From assembly GCA_015257455.1 (NCBI GenBank), contig JABZKD010000003.1, positions 27,344 through 91,343 on the forward strand: a stretch of 64,000 bases of DNA, given 5' to 3'. The notes below the pieces were generated by a model. The model worked only from the letters and a program-made list of their open reading frames with translations. It had not been told where the DNA came from and made no database searches. Position numbers and translations under genes: made by a program. This document shows positions 16,384 to 24,587 of this stretch, in pieces (the first letter of the stretch is position 1; each line of letters begins with the position of its first letter). Source of the DNA: Nanosynbacter sp. GTDB taxonomy: Bacteria; Patescibacteriota; Saccharimonadia; Saccharimonadales; Saccharimonadaceae.

Positions 16384-16944
16384 TTATTTTTTACGTTCAC
16401 GGTAAGCGTAAGTTTCGGTATCCACAGAAACCACATCACCTTCTTTGATAAAGGCAGGAACCTTGATCACCACGCCAGTTTCGAGGGTAGCATCCTTCAT
16501 GACTGAAGTAGAAGTATCGCCCTTCACGGCATTCTCGGTGTAGGTCACTTCAAGCCAAAGATTCTTAGGGAGGGTGAGGTTAATAGCAGTTCCGTTATAG
16601 AACTGGATTTCCATCTCATCACCGTCTTTCATGAAATCTTTGGAATCGCTAACCATATCGGAAGACAATTCGTATTGCTCAAAAGTGGTTGGATCCATGA
16701 AGTAGAATTTCTCTTCATCACGATAGAGATACTGCACCTTCTTGGTAGTAACTTCGGCTGGTTCAATCTTTTCCTGACCCTTAAAAGTCTTAGGGATAAG
16801 CGCACCAGTGATTAAGTTTTTGACACGTACGTTGACGATTGAGCCACCACGTCCCATAACTTTTTGGGAATATTCAATAACCTTGTATGGCTGACCATCA
16901 AGAGTAATTAGAGTATTTTTCTTTAAATCGGTAGGTCCGTACAT
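16384..16944 (-). CDS. efp: Elongation factor P
   Basis: 186 aa, with the full three-domain OB-fold length of EF-P. It relieves ribosome stalling on proline stretches. The beta3-beta4 loop reads VMGRGGSIVN, placing Arg32 at the tip where E. coli has the modified Lys34. Arg at this site is the EarP-rhamnosylated type in other bacteria, but no modification gene is visible here. A GGAG ribosome binding site is present and the gene lies in the ribosomal operon. Notably the genome encodes proline-rich proteins such as the 26735 gene. Confidence 0.97.
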   Translation of the reverse strand: MYGPTDLKKNTLITLDGQPYKVIEYSQKVMGRGGSIVNVRVKNLITGALIPKTFKGQEKIEPAEVTTKKVQYLYRDEEKFYFMDPTTFEQYELSSDMVSDSKDFMKDGDEMEIQFYNGTAINLTLPKNLWLEVTYTENAVKGDTSTSVMKDATLETGVVIKVPAFIKEGDVVSVDTETYAYRERKK

Positions 16945-16955
16945 AATTCTCCTTT

Positions 16956-17153
16956 TTAGTTATTTGAAACAAATGGTAGGAGGGCTAGATGACGGGCACG
17001 CTTAACAGCGACAGCCAATTGGCGTTGTTGTTTAGCAGACAAACCAGTCTTAGCGATTGGCTCGATACGACCGTAAACATCGATGTAGCGTTGCATAGTT
17101 TTGACATCTTTATAATCGAAATAAAGATTTGGATCGTTCTTAATTCTTCTCAT
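16956..17153 (-). CDS. rpsR: Ribosomal protein bS18
   Basis: 65 aa, matching bS18 ([17 protein letters not shown] and [22 protein letters not shown]). Slightly short at the N-terminus. It partners bS6 on the small-subunit platform. It lies between ssb and efp in the classic S6-SSB-S18 order. Confidence 0.97.
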   Translation of the reverse strand: MRRIKNDPNLYFDYKDVKTMQRYIDVYGRIEPIAKTGLSAKQQRQLAVAVKRARHLALLPFVSNN

Positions 17154-17180
17154 TTTTTCTCTCTTTTCTCGCTTTAATTA

Positions 17181-17612
17181 TTAGAATGGTACTTCACTGA
17201 GGTCGATTTCGCCATCTGGAATATCATCTGGAATAGAATCTGGCATAGCCTGACTGTAATTACTGGTGGTAGATTCTTGGGATCTGCTACCGAGTAGGTT
17301 AAAGTCTTCCATGACAATTTCCACGGCGGAACGCTTGGCACCGGTCTTATCTTCATAAGTACGTTGAGACAAGCGGCCTGAGACCATGATTGGTGTACCT
17401 TTTTTTGCATATTGAGCAATCACATTACCTGGTTTACCCCAAGCAGAAACTTCGATATAAGAAACTTGTTCTTTCTTTTCGCCGTTCATCACATAATTGT
17501 AGTTCACTGCCACTGAGAAGCTAGTAACTTCTGAGCCAGAAGTCGTAGCTCTAGTTTCTGGGTCGCGAACAACATTACCGATAATGATTGCTTTACTAAA
17601 TCCCCGCGCCAT
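17181..17612 (-). CDS. ssb: Single-stranded DNA-binding protein
   Basis: 143 aa, with an OB-fold in the first 105 residues (ARGFSKAIIIGNVVRDPE, then SVAVNYNY and VSGRLSQRTYEDKTG) and a flexible tail ending in acidic DGEIDLSEVPF. That tip is the protein-interaction tail of SSB (usual DDDIPF). It lies between rpsF and rpsR. Confidence 0.96.
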   Translation of the reverse strand: MARGFSKAIIIGNVVRDPETRATTSGSEVTSFSVAVNYNYVMNGEKKEQVSYIEVSAWGKPGNVIAQYAKKGTPIMVSGRLSQRTYEDKTGAKRSAVEIVMEDFNLLGSRSQESTTSNYSQAMPDSIPDDIPDGEIDLSEVPF

Positions 17613-17637
17613 AAATATACCTCACTTAATTGTTTAA

Positions 17638-17988
17638 TTATTCTTCGTCTTTAGACTCTTTTTTGTCAGCACGGGCCTTGCGCTTAGCTTCAAATTTAGC
17701 TTTGCGTTCGTCGACGGTGACTAAGAGATAACGTAAGACTTCCTCGGTGATATTAAGAGTAGAAGAAATCTTGGCTGGAGCCTGGGCTGGAAGTTCCAAA
17801 TCAAAGGCATAGTAGACGGCATAGTCTTCTTTTTCGATAGGATAAGCCAAACGCTTCTTACCTTCATTGACTTCTTTGACGATTTTACCGTCGTTAGACT
17901 CAATGAGTTTCTTAATTTTGTCTAAGGCTGGTGTCAGATTCATTTCCAAATCAGGATGAATCAAGACAGTAAGTTCATACTGTTTCAC
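17638..17988 (-). CDS. rpsF: Ribosomal protein bS6
   Basis: 116 aa: YELTVLIHPDLE, GKKRLAYPIEKEDYAVY and LRYLLVTVDE are bS6 motifs, and a Lys/Asp/Glu-rich tail follows. First gene of the operon. The start is GTG with AAAGGAG 7 nt upstream. An 8-bp hairpin in the leader (18008-18033) is positioned for feedback control by the S6-S18 complex (inference). Confidence 0.96.
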   Translation of the reverse strand: MKQYELTVLIHPDLEMNLTPALDKIKKLIESNDGKIVKEVNEGKKRLAYPIEKEDYAVYYAFDLELPAQAPAKISSTLNITEEVLRYLLVTVDERKAKFEAKRKARADKKESKDEE

Positions 17989-18007
17989 TTTGCACTCCTT
18001 TGGTTAA

Positions 18008-18033
18008 AGCAAGTACACCTTAAGTTACTTGCT
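18008..18033 (-). promoter_or_regulatory. Leader hairpin of the rpsF operon
   Basis: AGCAAGTA pairs with TACTTGCT around a 10-nt loop, between the promoter and the ribosome binding site. Position fits a ribosomal-protein autoregulatory element, but I do not see the known S6:S18 consensus. Confidence 0.5.
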
Positions 18034-18050
18034 GAGCTAATAATGTATAG

Positions 18051-18059
18051 ATTATAGCA
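18051..18059 (-). promoter_or_regulatory. Extended -10 of the rpsF operon
   Basis: TGC-TATAAT, leader about 55 nt. Confidence 0.75.
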
Positions 18060-18113
18060 TAAAAATAGAGAAAAATACAGAGTTTTCCACAATAAAAATC
18101 ATTGTAATTTTTA

Positions 18114-18139
18114 GCGTCGAAATTTGGCGCTCTTTTTTT
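18114..18139 (+). terminator. Orphan terminator-like hairpin upstream of ftsK
   Basis: AGCGTC pairs with GGCGCT (7-nt loop), followed by C and T7. It points in the plus direction, but no plus-strand gene lies upstream; it could insulate ftsK or end a small RNA. Confidence 0.45.
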
Positions 18140-18170
18140 ATTTTTTAACTAATTTTCTTCCCTATAATTA

Positions 18171-18179
18171 TGCTATAAT
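18171..18179 (+). promoter_or_regulatory. Leaderless promoter of ftsK
   Basis: TGC-TATAAT, 6 nt before the ATG at 18186. Confidence 0.75.
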
Positions 18180-18185
18180 ATGTTT

Positions 18186-20432
18186 ATGGCTAAACAAACA
18201 CGAGGAAGACGTCGAACGTCTAGAGGTAGAGCAAAAGACCCCGCTCCAACCCATCAATTACCAGGGGGATTTTGGCGCCAAGTAATGGCCCTGTTAATGA
18301 TTGTGATTTCGGTCGTTTTGATTATGACTTGGTTCGGCAACGGCGGTAATTTATTGAACGATTTCCATAGCGGTTCACTCTATGTGGTCGGTTATGCGAC
18401 CTATGCGATTCCAGTGATTTTGGTTTATCTGGCGGTGAAAATTTTTCTCACCGAGGATAATCGTCTCCCGACCGTGATTTGGGTCACTTCTTTCCTGATG
18501 ATTCTTTGGCTGGCCGGGATTTTTGATTTGCCATCTTACGGCACGAAAAATTTGACTGGTGGCGTGATTGGTGATGCCTTGAACCACTTGGTCACTCAGC
18601 TCCTTGACCCGTCGGTGGCAGCCTTTATCTATATTGTACTGATTTTTATTACGGGAATTTTCATTCTTCAGCTTTCCCCACTCACCGTGTTTAAAGATTT
18701 TGCTAATCTATTTCGCACTGGTCGCAAGGCAGAAGATTCCGAGAATGCTCGGATAGCCCGAAAAGCCGAACGCGAAGTCGCGCCACTCGATGCACCAATT
18801 CGTATCAAGGCTAACGGCATCGAAATGTCGGCAGCAGAGCTGAAGACCCCGAAGCTGGAAGTGAAAAAAGCAAGCGCAGAAAAACCAGCGGAGCCAGAAC
18901 CGGAGCGTGCTTTGACTGCGGCTTCTGACCCAGATTGGAAGATGCCAAGCGTGGAATTTCTTTCTAAGAAGCATATTCCGCCAGATGGCGGCAATATTCA
19001 GCAGAATGCAGTAATTATTAAGTCCACTTTCGTAGATTTCGGAATTGATGTCGAAGTCGAGGGTGCCAACATCGGTCCTTCGGTAACCCAATACACAATT
19101 CGTCCACCTGCGGGTGTGATTCTTTCGAAGATTGCGGCACGTGATAAGGAGTTAGCTTTGAACCTTGCTACTGAGAGCGTGCGTATTGAAGCGCCGATTC
19201 CAGGTACTCGCCTAGTCGGTGTAGAAATTCCGAACGTCCGCAAAGAAAGCGTAAGTCTAAGGAGTCTTCTCGAAAGCGATCGCTGGAAGAAAGAGCAGGC
19301 CGCACTTTGTTTTGCTGTGGGTAAGGATATTTCCGGTAATACGATCATTGCTAACCTCGCGAAGATGCCTCACCTTCTGATTGCTGGTACTACCGGTTCC
19401 GGTAAGTCGGTGATGACGAATATTTTGATTTCTTCCCTGCTTTATCGTAATGCACCAAGCGATATGAAATTAATTATCGTGGACCCGAAGCAGGTGGAAA
19501 TGGCGCAATATAATGATATTCCACATCTTTTGACACCAATTATTACGGCGACCGATAAGGCGCTTTCGGCGATGAAGTGGGCAGTGAATGAGATGGAACG
19601 TCGTTATGCTTGTCTCGCAGAAGAGCGCGTAAAGAAAATTGAAGACTATAACGAAAAAATGAAGGCCCGCGCGGAAGAAGCAAAGAAAAATGGCGAAGCG
19701 TCGGAAGATGCCACGCAAAATAACAAAATGCCGTACATCGTAATTATCATCGATGAGATGGCGGACTTAATGATGCAGGCAGGTAAAGATCTCGAACAGT
19801 TAATCGTGCGTATTGCCCAGAAAGGTCGTGCCTCGGGTATTCACTTGGTACTCGCCACCCAGCGTCCGGAAGTAAAAGTGGTGACCGGTTTGATTAAAGC
19901 AAACATTCCGGGCCGTATCGCTTTTAAGGTTTTAAACGGTATCGACTCACGTATGATGCTCGAATCTGGTGGTGCCGAAAAATTACTCGGTAACGGTGAT
20001 ATGCTGATGCTGACCACTGAAATGATGGGCAAGCCACGTCGTATTCAGGGTGCCTTCGCTTCGGATGATGAGATTAATAAGCTAACCAACTTCCTTCGCG
20101 AACAGAGACAACCAGAATATAATAATGAGGTGATTTCTCAGGCAGTGCAGATTAAGGGTATGGGACCTTCGGACGGCGGTTCCTTCGGTGAGCTCGGGCG
20201 TAAATACGATCCATCGGATCCAGTGGTGCGTAAGGCGATTGAAATTACACTTTCTAAGGGTAAATTCTCCACTGCGATGCTGCAAACCTACCTCGGTAAG
20301 GGTCACGGCTTCGTCTCGGGTCTCGCGATTTGGCTAGAAGAAATCGGGGTGATTGGTCCAGCCAATGGTAATAAACCACGCGACGTGATGATTAAATCTC
20401 TGGAAGAATTCGACCAGTTAGCCAATAGCTAA
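18186..20432 (+). CDS. ftsK: DNA translocase FtsK/SpoIIIE
   Basis: 748 aa. A basic N-terminus is followed by four hydrophobic segments (about residues 28-170), a linker, then the motor: Walker A GTTGSGKS near residue 400, Walker B VIIIDEMADL near 520 and the QRPEVKVVTG region. A C-terminal winged-helix gamma domain (KGKFSTAMLQTYLGKGHGF) recognises polar DNA sequences. It pumps chromosome termini through the septum. The start is taken at MAKQTRG, since an upstream in-frame ATG (18180) touches the -10 box. Confidence 0.96.
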   Translation: MAKQTRGRRRTSRGRAKDPAPTHQLPGGFWRQVMALLMIVISVVLIMTWFGNGGNLLNDFHSGSLYVVGYATYAIPVILVYLAVKIFLTEDNRLPTVIWVTSFLMILWLAGIFDLPSYGTKNLTGGVIGDALNHLVTQLLDPSVAAFIYIVLIFITGIFILQLSPLTVFKDFANLFRTGRKAEDSENARIARKAEREVAPLDAPIRIKANGIEMSAAELKTPKLEVKKASAEKPAEPEPERALTAASDPDWKMPSVEFLSKKHIPPDGGNIQQNAVIIKSTFVDFGIDVEVEGANIGPSVTQYTIRPPAGVILSKIAARDKELALNLATESVRIEAPIPGTRLVGVEIPNVRKESVSLRSLLESDRWKKEQAALCFAVGKDISGNTIIANLAKMPHLLIAGTTGSGKSVMTNILISSLLYRNAPSDMKLIIVDPKQVEMAQYNDIPHLLTPIITATDKALSAMKWAVNEMERRYACLAEERVKKIEDYNEKMKARAEEAKKNGEASEDATQNNKMPYIVIIIDEMADLMMQAGKDLEQLIVRIAQKGRASGIHLVLATQRPEVKVVTGLIKANIPGRIAFKVLNGIDSRMMLESGGAEKLLGNGDMLMLTTEMMGKPRRIQGAFASDDEINKLTNFLREQRQPEYNNEVISQAVQIKGMGPSDGGSFGELGRKYDPSDPVVRKAIEITLSKGKFSTAMLQTYLGKGHGFVSGLAIWLEEIGVIGPANGNKPRDVMIKSLEEFDQLANS

Positions 20433-20437
20433 AATTA

Positions 20438-20470
20438 CAACAGGATTATGCTGAAATAATCCTGTTTTTT
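20438..20470 (+). terminator. Terminator of ftsK
   Basis: ACAGGATTAT/ATAATCCTGT stem, 6-nt loop, T6. Confidence 0.9.
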
Positions 20471-20578
20471 ATTGCTTTTTTTGACAATCTCATATATAAA
20501 CATAATTAGAAAGGATTATATTTTTTATAATTTTTATTTCACTATTATTAATAAATTTTTAGGAGAGAAAAAGTTATC

Positions 20579-21268
20579 ATGAATGATACTAATTTCGAGA
20601 ATAATGCGGAGATAAATTCCGTACATAGTGAAGCAAAAGCGCAGGGTCATGGCGGATTGAAAGCTATGGCCATATTTTTTGCTATTACTACTTTAGTTTT
20701 AGGATGTGGACTAGCCTATGTCTATACTTCAAAGAATAAGGATACAAAAAAGTTAAATGAAGAACTTGTAGAGTCTAAAGAGAAAGTAAAGTCTGTAAAT
20801 GAATCGATCGCCAAGTACGAAGAAGCTACGCAGACTAAAATCACTGACGTAAAGCAGGATAATGTCACGGTGAAAGAAATTGTGAAGCCGATGGCAGTAG
20901 ACCTCAAGTTTGATAATTTTCTAGATGCATATAAAGCTAAACGCGGAACTATTCCAATTATTAAATCTGGAAATTTCTGGACAAGTAATAGCGGGAAGTA
21001 CATTTTTGCTGCAATACAGGCAACCGGTATTTATACCGAAAAAGACGAGCATGGTCAGGATATTGAAAAAGTATCAATGGGCGGAGCATATGAGGCCTGG
21101 TACCAAGATATTTCCACTGGGATTTGGAATTATGGCTTTGGTGGACATGCACCTGAAGAATGTAGTATGATGCCACAAAAAATCAGGGAAGTCTTCCATG
21201 GTGAAAAAGATCAGTCTAAAGCGAATGGTTTTGTCTGTCGCGAAGGTGATAAGTTCGTAGATTTATAA
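20579..21268 (+). CDS. Membrane-anchored coiled-coil protein, paralogue 1, 229 aa
   Basis: A short cytoplasmic head precedes one membrane helix (about residues 29-50), a coiled coil (KLNEELVESKEKVKSVNESI) and a C-terminal ectodomain with two cysteines (PEECS and FVCRE). Residues 45-105 are almost identical to the next gene (21296-22063), while the ectodomains are only distantly alike. The ribosome binding site AGGAGAG lies an unusually long 14 nt before ATG. Function unknown; probably surface-exposed. Likely co-transcribed with its paralogue, 27 nt apart. Confidence 0.8.
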   Translation: MNDTNFENNAEINSVHSEAKAQGHGGLKAMAIFFAITTLVLGCGLAYVYTSKNKDTKKLNEELVESKEKVKSVNESIAKYEEATQTKITDVKQDNVTVKEIVKPMAVDLKFDNFLDAYKAKRGTIPIIKSGNFWTSNSGKYIFAAIQATGIYTEKDEHGQDIEKVSMGGAYEAWYQDISTGIWNYGFGGHAPEECSMMPQKIREVFHGEKDQSKANGFVCREGDKFVDL

Positions 21269-21295
21269 AATATAAAAATTAATACAGGATACATT

Positions 21296-22063
21296 ATGGA
21301 AGAAAATAATTTCAACGCAGGCAATAATTACGTTCACAGCGAACCAGCATCAGTGAAGAGTAGCTCAGGACTCTCAAAAGTTCTAGCAATCTGCTTTGCT
21401 ATTACTACAATCGCCTCAATGGCCACACTAGCCTATGTCTACACTTCAAAAAATAAAGATACGAAAAAACTAAACGAAGAACTTGTGGAATCTAAGGAAA
21501 AGGTAAAATCTGCAAATGACTCTATCGCAAAATACGAAGAGGCCACACAGACTAAAATCACCGATGTGAAGCAGGATAATGTGACGGTAAAAGAGATTGT
21601 GAAACCGATGGCATTCAAGGCAGATTGGGAGATCTTTAAAGAGAAGTTAAAAAAAGAAACCATGGATACTACCCCGTATTATAGTGAAGTTACAAAGCAC
21701 AGATATCAATACACATTTAACACAGCCTCAATTACCGATATCCAAACTTCCAATAATGGACAATATCTAGTAGCTCGCGGATCATTGAGTAAATTAGGCC
21801 ACTTTGACGGAAACACTGAGGATGGTGCTTATATGGTATTTGATGAGCCTCTTGGAATCGGTAGTGCTGGTCCTGCTACTTTCTATAAGGCTATTCCTTC
21901 TGGCGAATGGAAAATATTGCAACCATGGAATCAAATTCCAGAATGCAGCAAACTAACAGAAGAAGAAAAAGCGATTTTTCATGATTTAACGTATAACACC
22001 ATTTATGAACAAAATACACCGTTTACCTGTGTTACTGATAAGAACGAAACTGTAAAAATCTAA
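21296..22063 (+). CDS. Membrane-anchored coiled-coil protein, paralogue 2, 255 aa
   Basis: Same layout as the preceding gene: head, membrane helix (about residues 28-50), coiled coil (KLNEELVESKEKVKSANDSI), and an ectodomain with the matching IPECS and FTCV cysteines. A tandem duplicate whose anchor stayed conserved while the outer domain diverged, which suggests selection on the exposed part. The ribosome binding site is weak (AGGA). A strong terminator follows. Confidence 0.8.
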   Translation: MEENNFNAGNNYVHSEPASVKSSSGLSKVLAICFAITTIASMATLAYVYTSKNKDTKKLNEELVESKEKVKSANDSIAKYEEATQTKITDVKQDNVTVKEIVKPMAFKADWEIFKEKLKKETMDTTPYYSEVTKHRYQYTFNTASITDIQTSNNGQYLVARGSLSKLGHFDGNTEDGAYMVFDEPLGIGSAGPATFYKAIPSGEWKILQPWNQIPECSKLTEEEKAIFHDLTYNTIYEQNTPFTCVTDKNETVKI

Positions 22064-22070
22064 TAAAGAC

Positions 22071-22098
22071 AAAAAGAGCCATAATAATGGCTCTTTTT
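22071..22098 (+). terminator. Terminator of the paralogous pair
   Basis: AAAGAGCCAT/ATGGCTCTTT stem, AATA loop, T-run. Confidence 0.9.
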
Positions 22099-22142
22099 CA
22101 TGCCGTAATTTTATTTTTATAACAATTAAACATGCTTAACAA

Positions 22143-22166
22143 TAAAATAACGCGGACAAGCCGCGC
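22143..22166 (-). terminator. Terminator of pnp
   Basis: CGCGG/CCGCG stem with a 5-nt loop and a T-rich tail on minus; an additional T-run on plus makes it possibly bidirectional. Confidence 0.75.
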
Positions 22167-22184
22167 TATTTTTATTTATTCTCT

Positions 22185-24350
22185 TTATTGTTCGACGTGT
22201 TTCATCGAGAGGGAGAGACGTCCCTTGTCGTCGATAGCATCGAGGCGAACTTTCACCTCGTCACCCAACTTCAAGACATCTTCGACTTTTTCGACACGCT
22301 TGTCAGAAATCTGGGAGATATGTAGCATACCATCGATACCTGGCATGATATTGACAAAGGCACCGAAATCTTTAATATTGACGACCTTACCGGTATAAAT
22401 TTTACCAACTTCAGGTTCCTCGACGAGAGATTTAATCCACTCGACAGCACGTTCGATTTTGGCAGCATCTGTACCGGAAACCGTAATAAGACCAGAGTCA
22501 TCAATGTCGACCTGAGCACCAGTTTCAGAGGTAATTTTGTTAATCATTTCCCCGCCCTTACCGATGACAGCGCCGATTTTATCCTGCTTGACCATTAATT
22601 TTTCAATACGTGGCGCGTAGTCAGAAAGTCTAGCACGTGGCGCAGAAAGAATAGATTTCAAATGCTCTAAGATAAACATACGGCCAGTATGAGATTGGCT
22701 AATCGCCTGCTCGAGAATCGAAACTGGCAGACCGTGGACTTTCATATCCATCTGAAGAGCAGTAATACCATTCTCAGTACCAGTGACCTTAAAATCCATA
22801 TCACCAGCAAAGTCTTCGGCATCCATAAGATCGGTAAGAACGTGTGGAGTTTCACCGTCGAGCATCAAACCCATAGCTACACCGGAGACTGGGCGCTTGA
22901 TTGGCACACCAGCATCCATGAGAGCTAGACAGGAAGAACAGGTAGCGGCCATTGAGGTGGAACCGTTTTGAGACATGATTTCAGTAACAGAACGAATCGC
23001 ATATGGGAATTCTTCCTTATCTGGAAGCACTGGGATAAGTGCGCGTTCGGCAAGATAACCGTGGCCGATTTCACGACGACCTGGAGCACCGATACGACCA
23101 GTTTCACCGACAGTATAGCTTGGTGCATTATAGTGATGCATGTAGCGACGAGTACCATCGGTAACTTCCATGGTATCGACAAGCTGAGAGTAGGAAAGTG
23201 GAGCGAGAGTGACAATATTCATGGCCTGGGTAAGTCCACGAGTAAAGAGAGAGGAACCGTGCACGCGTGGCAAAATACCAACCTGCGAACTGAGTGGACG
23301 AACTTCATCTAATTTACGACCATCTGGGCGAACGGATTCTTCGACGATGGCGCGGCGGACTTCGTGATGAATAGCTAATTCAAAGGCGTCGTGATAGGCG
23401 GATTGAAGATTGGCAATATAGTCAGCAATTTTTTCTTCATCAGTTTCACCCTGACCAAGTTCGAGCGCAAATTCAGCATCCATCTCGGCACGGAGTTCAT
23501 CGGCGGCGCGCCTACGATCGAGAACGTTACCACGAATCTTAGTGCCGAGTTTACCATCTTCGCCGACGAAGTGAACCTTAGTCCAAGCATCAACTTTTTC
23601 CTGAATAGCAGGATCTGGTAATGCAAGTTCGAATGGTTTTTCGACAACATTTAGTTCGGCCTTCAAGGCTTTTTGAAGCTCAAGAGCTGGTTGCACCATC
23701 TCAACCGCCCAACGCATCGCATCGATAATTACAGATTCGGAAACTTCGTTCGCACCAGCTTCCACCATCATCACCTTGTCATCTTTCACAGCGACTACAA
23801 GATCAAGATTGGAAGCTTCACGTTCTTCTGGACTGAGAAAGGCCTTAAATTCACCATTCACACGACCAATACGTACACCGGCAATTGGCCCGTCGAAAGG
23901 TACACCGGCATTCATCAAGGCTGAAGAAGCGGTAATCATGGCGACCATATCTGGACGGAAGTTTGGATCCATCGAAAGTACGGTAGTCACTACCTGAACT
24001 TCTTGGCGATAGCCTTTCGGGAAGAGTGGGCGAATCGGACGATCAATTAGACGACCAACCAGAATAGCCTCATCGGCTGGTTTGCCTTCACGCTTAATAA
24101 ACTTTGAACTAGAGATTTTACCTGAGGCGTAGAACTTTTCTTCGTAGTCGATCGAGAGCGGAAAGAAATCTTGCACCACCGGTTTTTCACTGACGACCAC
24201 TGAGCCGAGCACCACGGTATCACCATAGGTAACAAGAACCGAGCTGGTAGTGCGAAAACCGACGCGATTTACTTCAATCGTGAGCTTCTTACCACAAAAA
24301 TCTCTCGACAAGCTAAAGGTTTGCTTGCCAGTAGGGTTGATAATATCCAT
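22185..24350 (-). CDS. pnp: Polyribonucleotide nucleotidyltransferase (PNPase)
   Basis: 721 aa. Two RNase PH-like cores (first with LIDRPIRPLFPKGYR, second with GRREIGHGYLAERAL and MGLMLDG), then a KH domain (KIGAVIGKGGEMINKI) and an S1 domain (GKVVNIKDFGAFVNIMPGIDGMLHIS). It degrades RNA 3'-5' using phosphate. The start has AGAAAGG 6 nt upstream. The 5' leader contains a long hairpin ending at the ribosome binding site, as in autoregulated pnp genes. Confidence 0.97.
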   Translation of the reverse strand: MDIINPTGKQTFSLSRDFCGKKLTIEVNRVGFRTTSSVLVTYGDTVVLGSVVVSEKPVVQDFFPLSIDYEEKFYASGKISSSKFIKREGKPADEAILVGRLIDRPIRPLFPKGYRQEVQVVTTVLSMDPNFRPDMVAMITASSALMNAGVPFDGPIAGVRIGRVNGEFKAFLSPEEREASNLDLVVAVKDDKVMMVEAGANEVSESVIIDAMRWAVEMVQPALELQKALKAELNVVEKPFELALPDPAIQEKVDAWTKVHFVGEDGKLGTKIRGNVLDRRRAADELRAEMDAEFALELGQGETDEEKIADYIANLQSAYHDAFELAIHHEVRRAIVEESVRPDGRKLDEVRPLSSQVGILPRVHGSSLFTRGLTQAMNIVTLAPLSYSQLVDTMEVTDGTRRYMHHYNAPSYTVGETGRIGAPGRREIGHGYLAERALIPVLPDKEEFPYAIRSVTEIMSQNGSTSMAATCSSCLALMDAGVPIKRPVSGVAMGLMLDGETPHVLTDLMDAEDFAGDMDFKVTGTENGITALQMDMKVHGLPVSILEQAISQSHTGRMFILEHLKSILSAPRARLSDYAPRIEKLMVKQDKIGAVIGKGGEMINKITSETGAQVDIDDSGLITVSGTDAAKIERAVEWIKSLVEEPEVGKIYTGKVVNIKDFGAFVNIMPGIDGMLHISQISDKRVEKVEDVLKLGDEVKVRLDAIDDKGRLSLSMKHVEQ

Positions 24351-24362
24351 ATTTTCCTTTCT

Positions 24363-24419
24363 GGGAAAACACCAGATAAGTGCTTTGAAGGTTTCAGAAA
24401 ACTTATCCGCCGTCTTCCC
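24363..24419 (-). promoter_or_regulatory. Long leader hairpin of pnp
   Basis: GGGAA/TTCCC outer stem, a small internal loop, then a 9-bp inner stem (CGGATAAGT/ACTTATCTG) with a 19-nt loop. It occupies nearly the whole leader and ends 3 bases before the AGAAAGG site. E. coli pnp is autoregulated through a comparable leader hairpin. Confidence 0.65.
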
Positions 24420-24434
24420 GCTTATAACTATTCA

Positions 24435-24443
24435 ATTATAGCA
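24435..24443 (-). promoter_or_regulatory. Extended -10 promoter of pnp
   Basis: TGC-TATAAT on minus, leader of about 78 nt. Confidence 0.75.
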
Positions 24444-24520
24444 CAAATGGCGAGTTTTAGGACGCTTCGGGTATTTACCAGGGGCAAAATTTGCATTTTT
24501 ATGATGTTTATGTTACAATA

Positions 24521-24529
24521 GAGTTGTTA
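24521..24529 (+). promoter_or_regulatory. Extended -10 promoter of the 24588 gene
   Basis: TGT-TACAAT, followed by a leader of about 52 nt with a small CCGTA/TACGG hairpin (24538-24553). Confidence 0.6.
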
Positions 24530-24587
24530 CTTGCGGCCCGTATGTATTTACGGCGCCACTGAAAGCACCTTGAAAAGGAGTGGTTAT

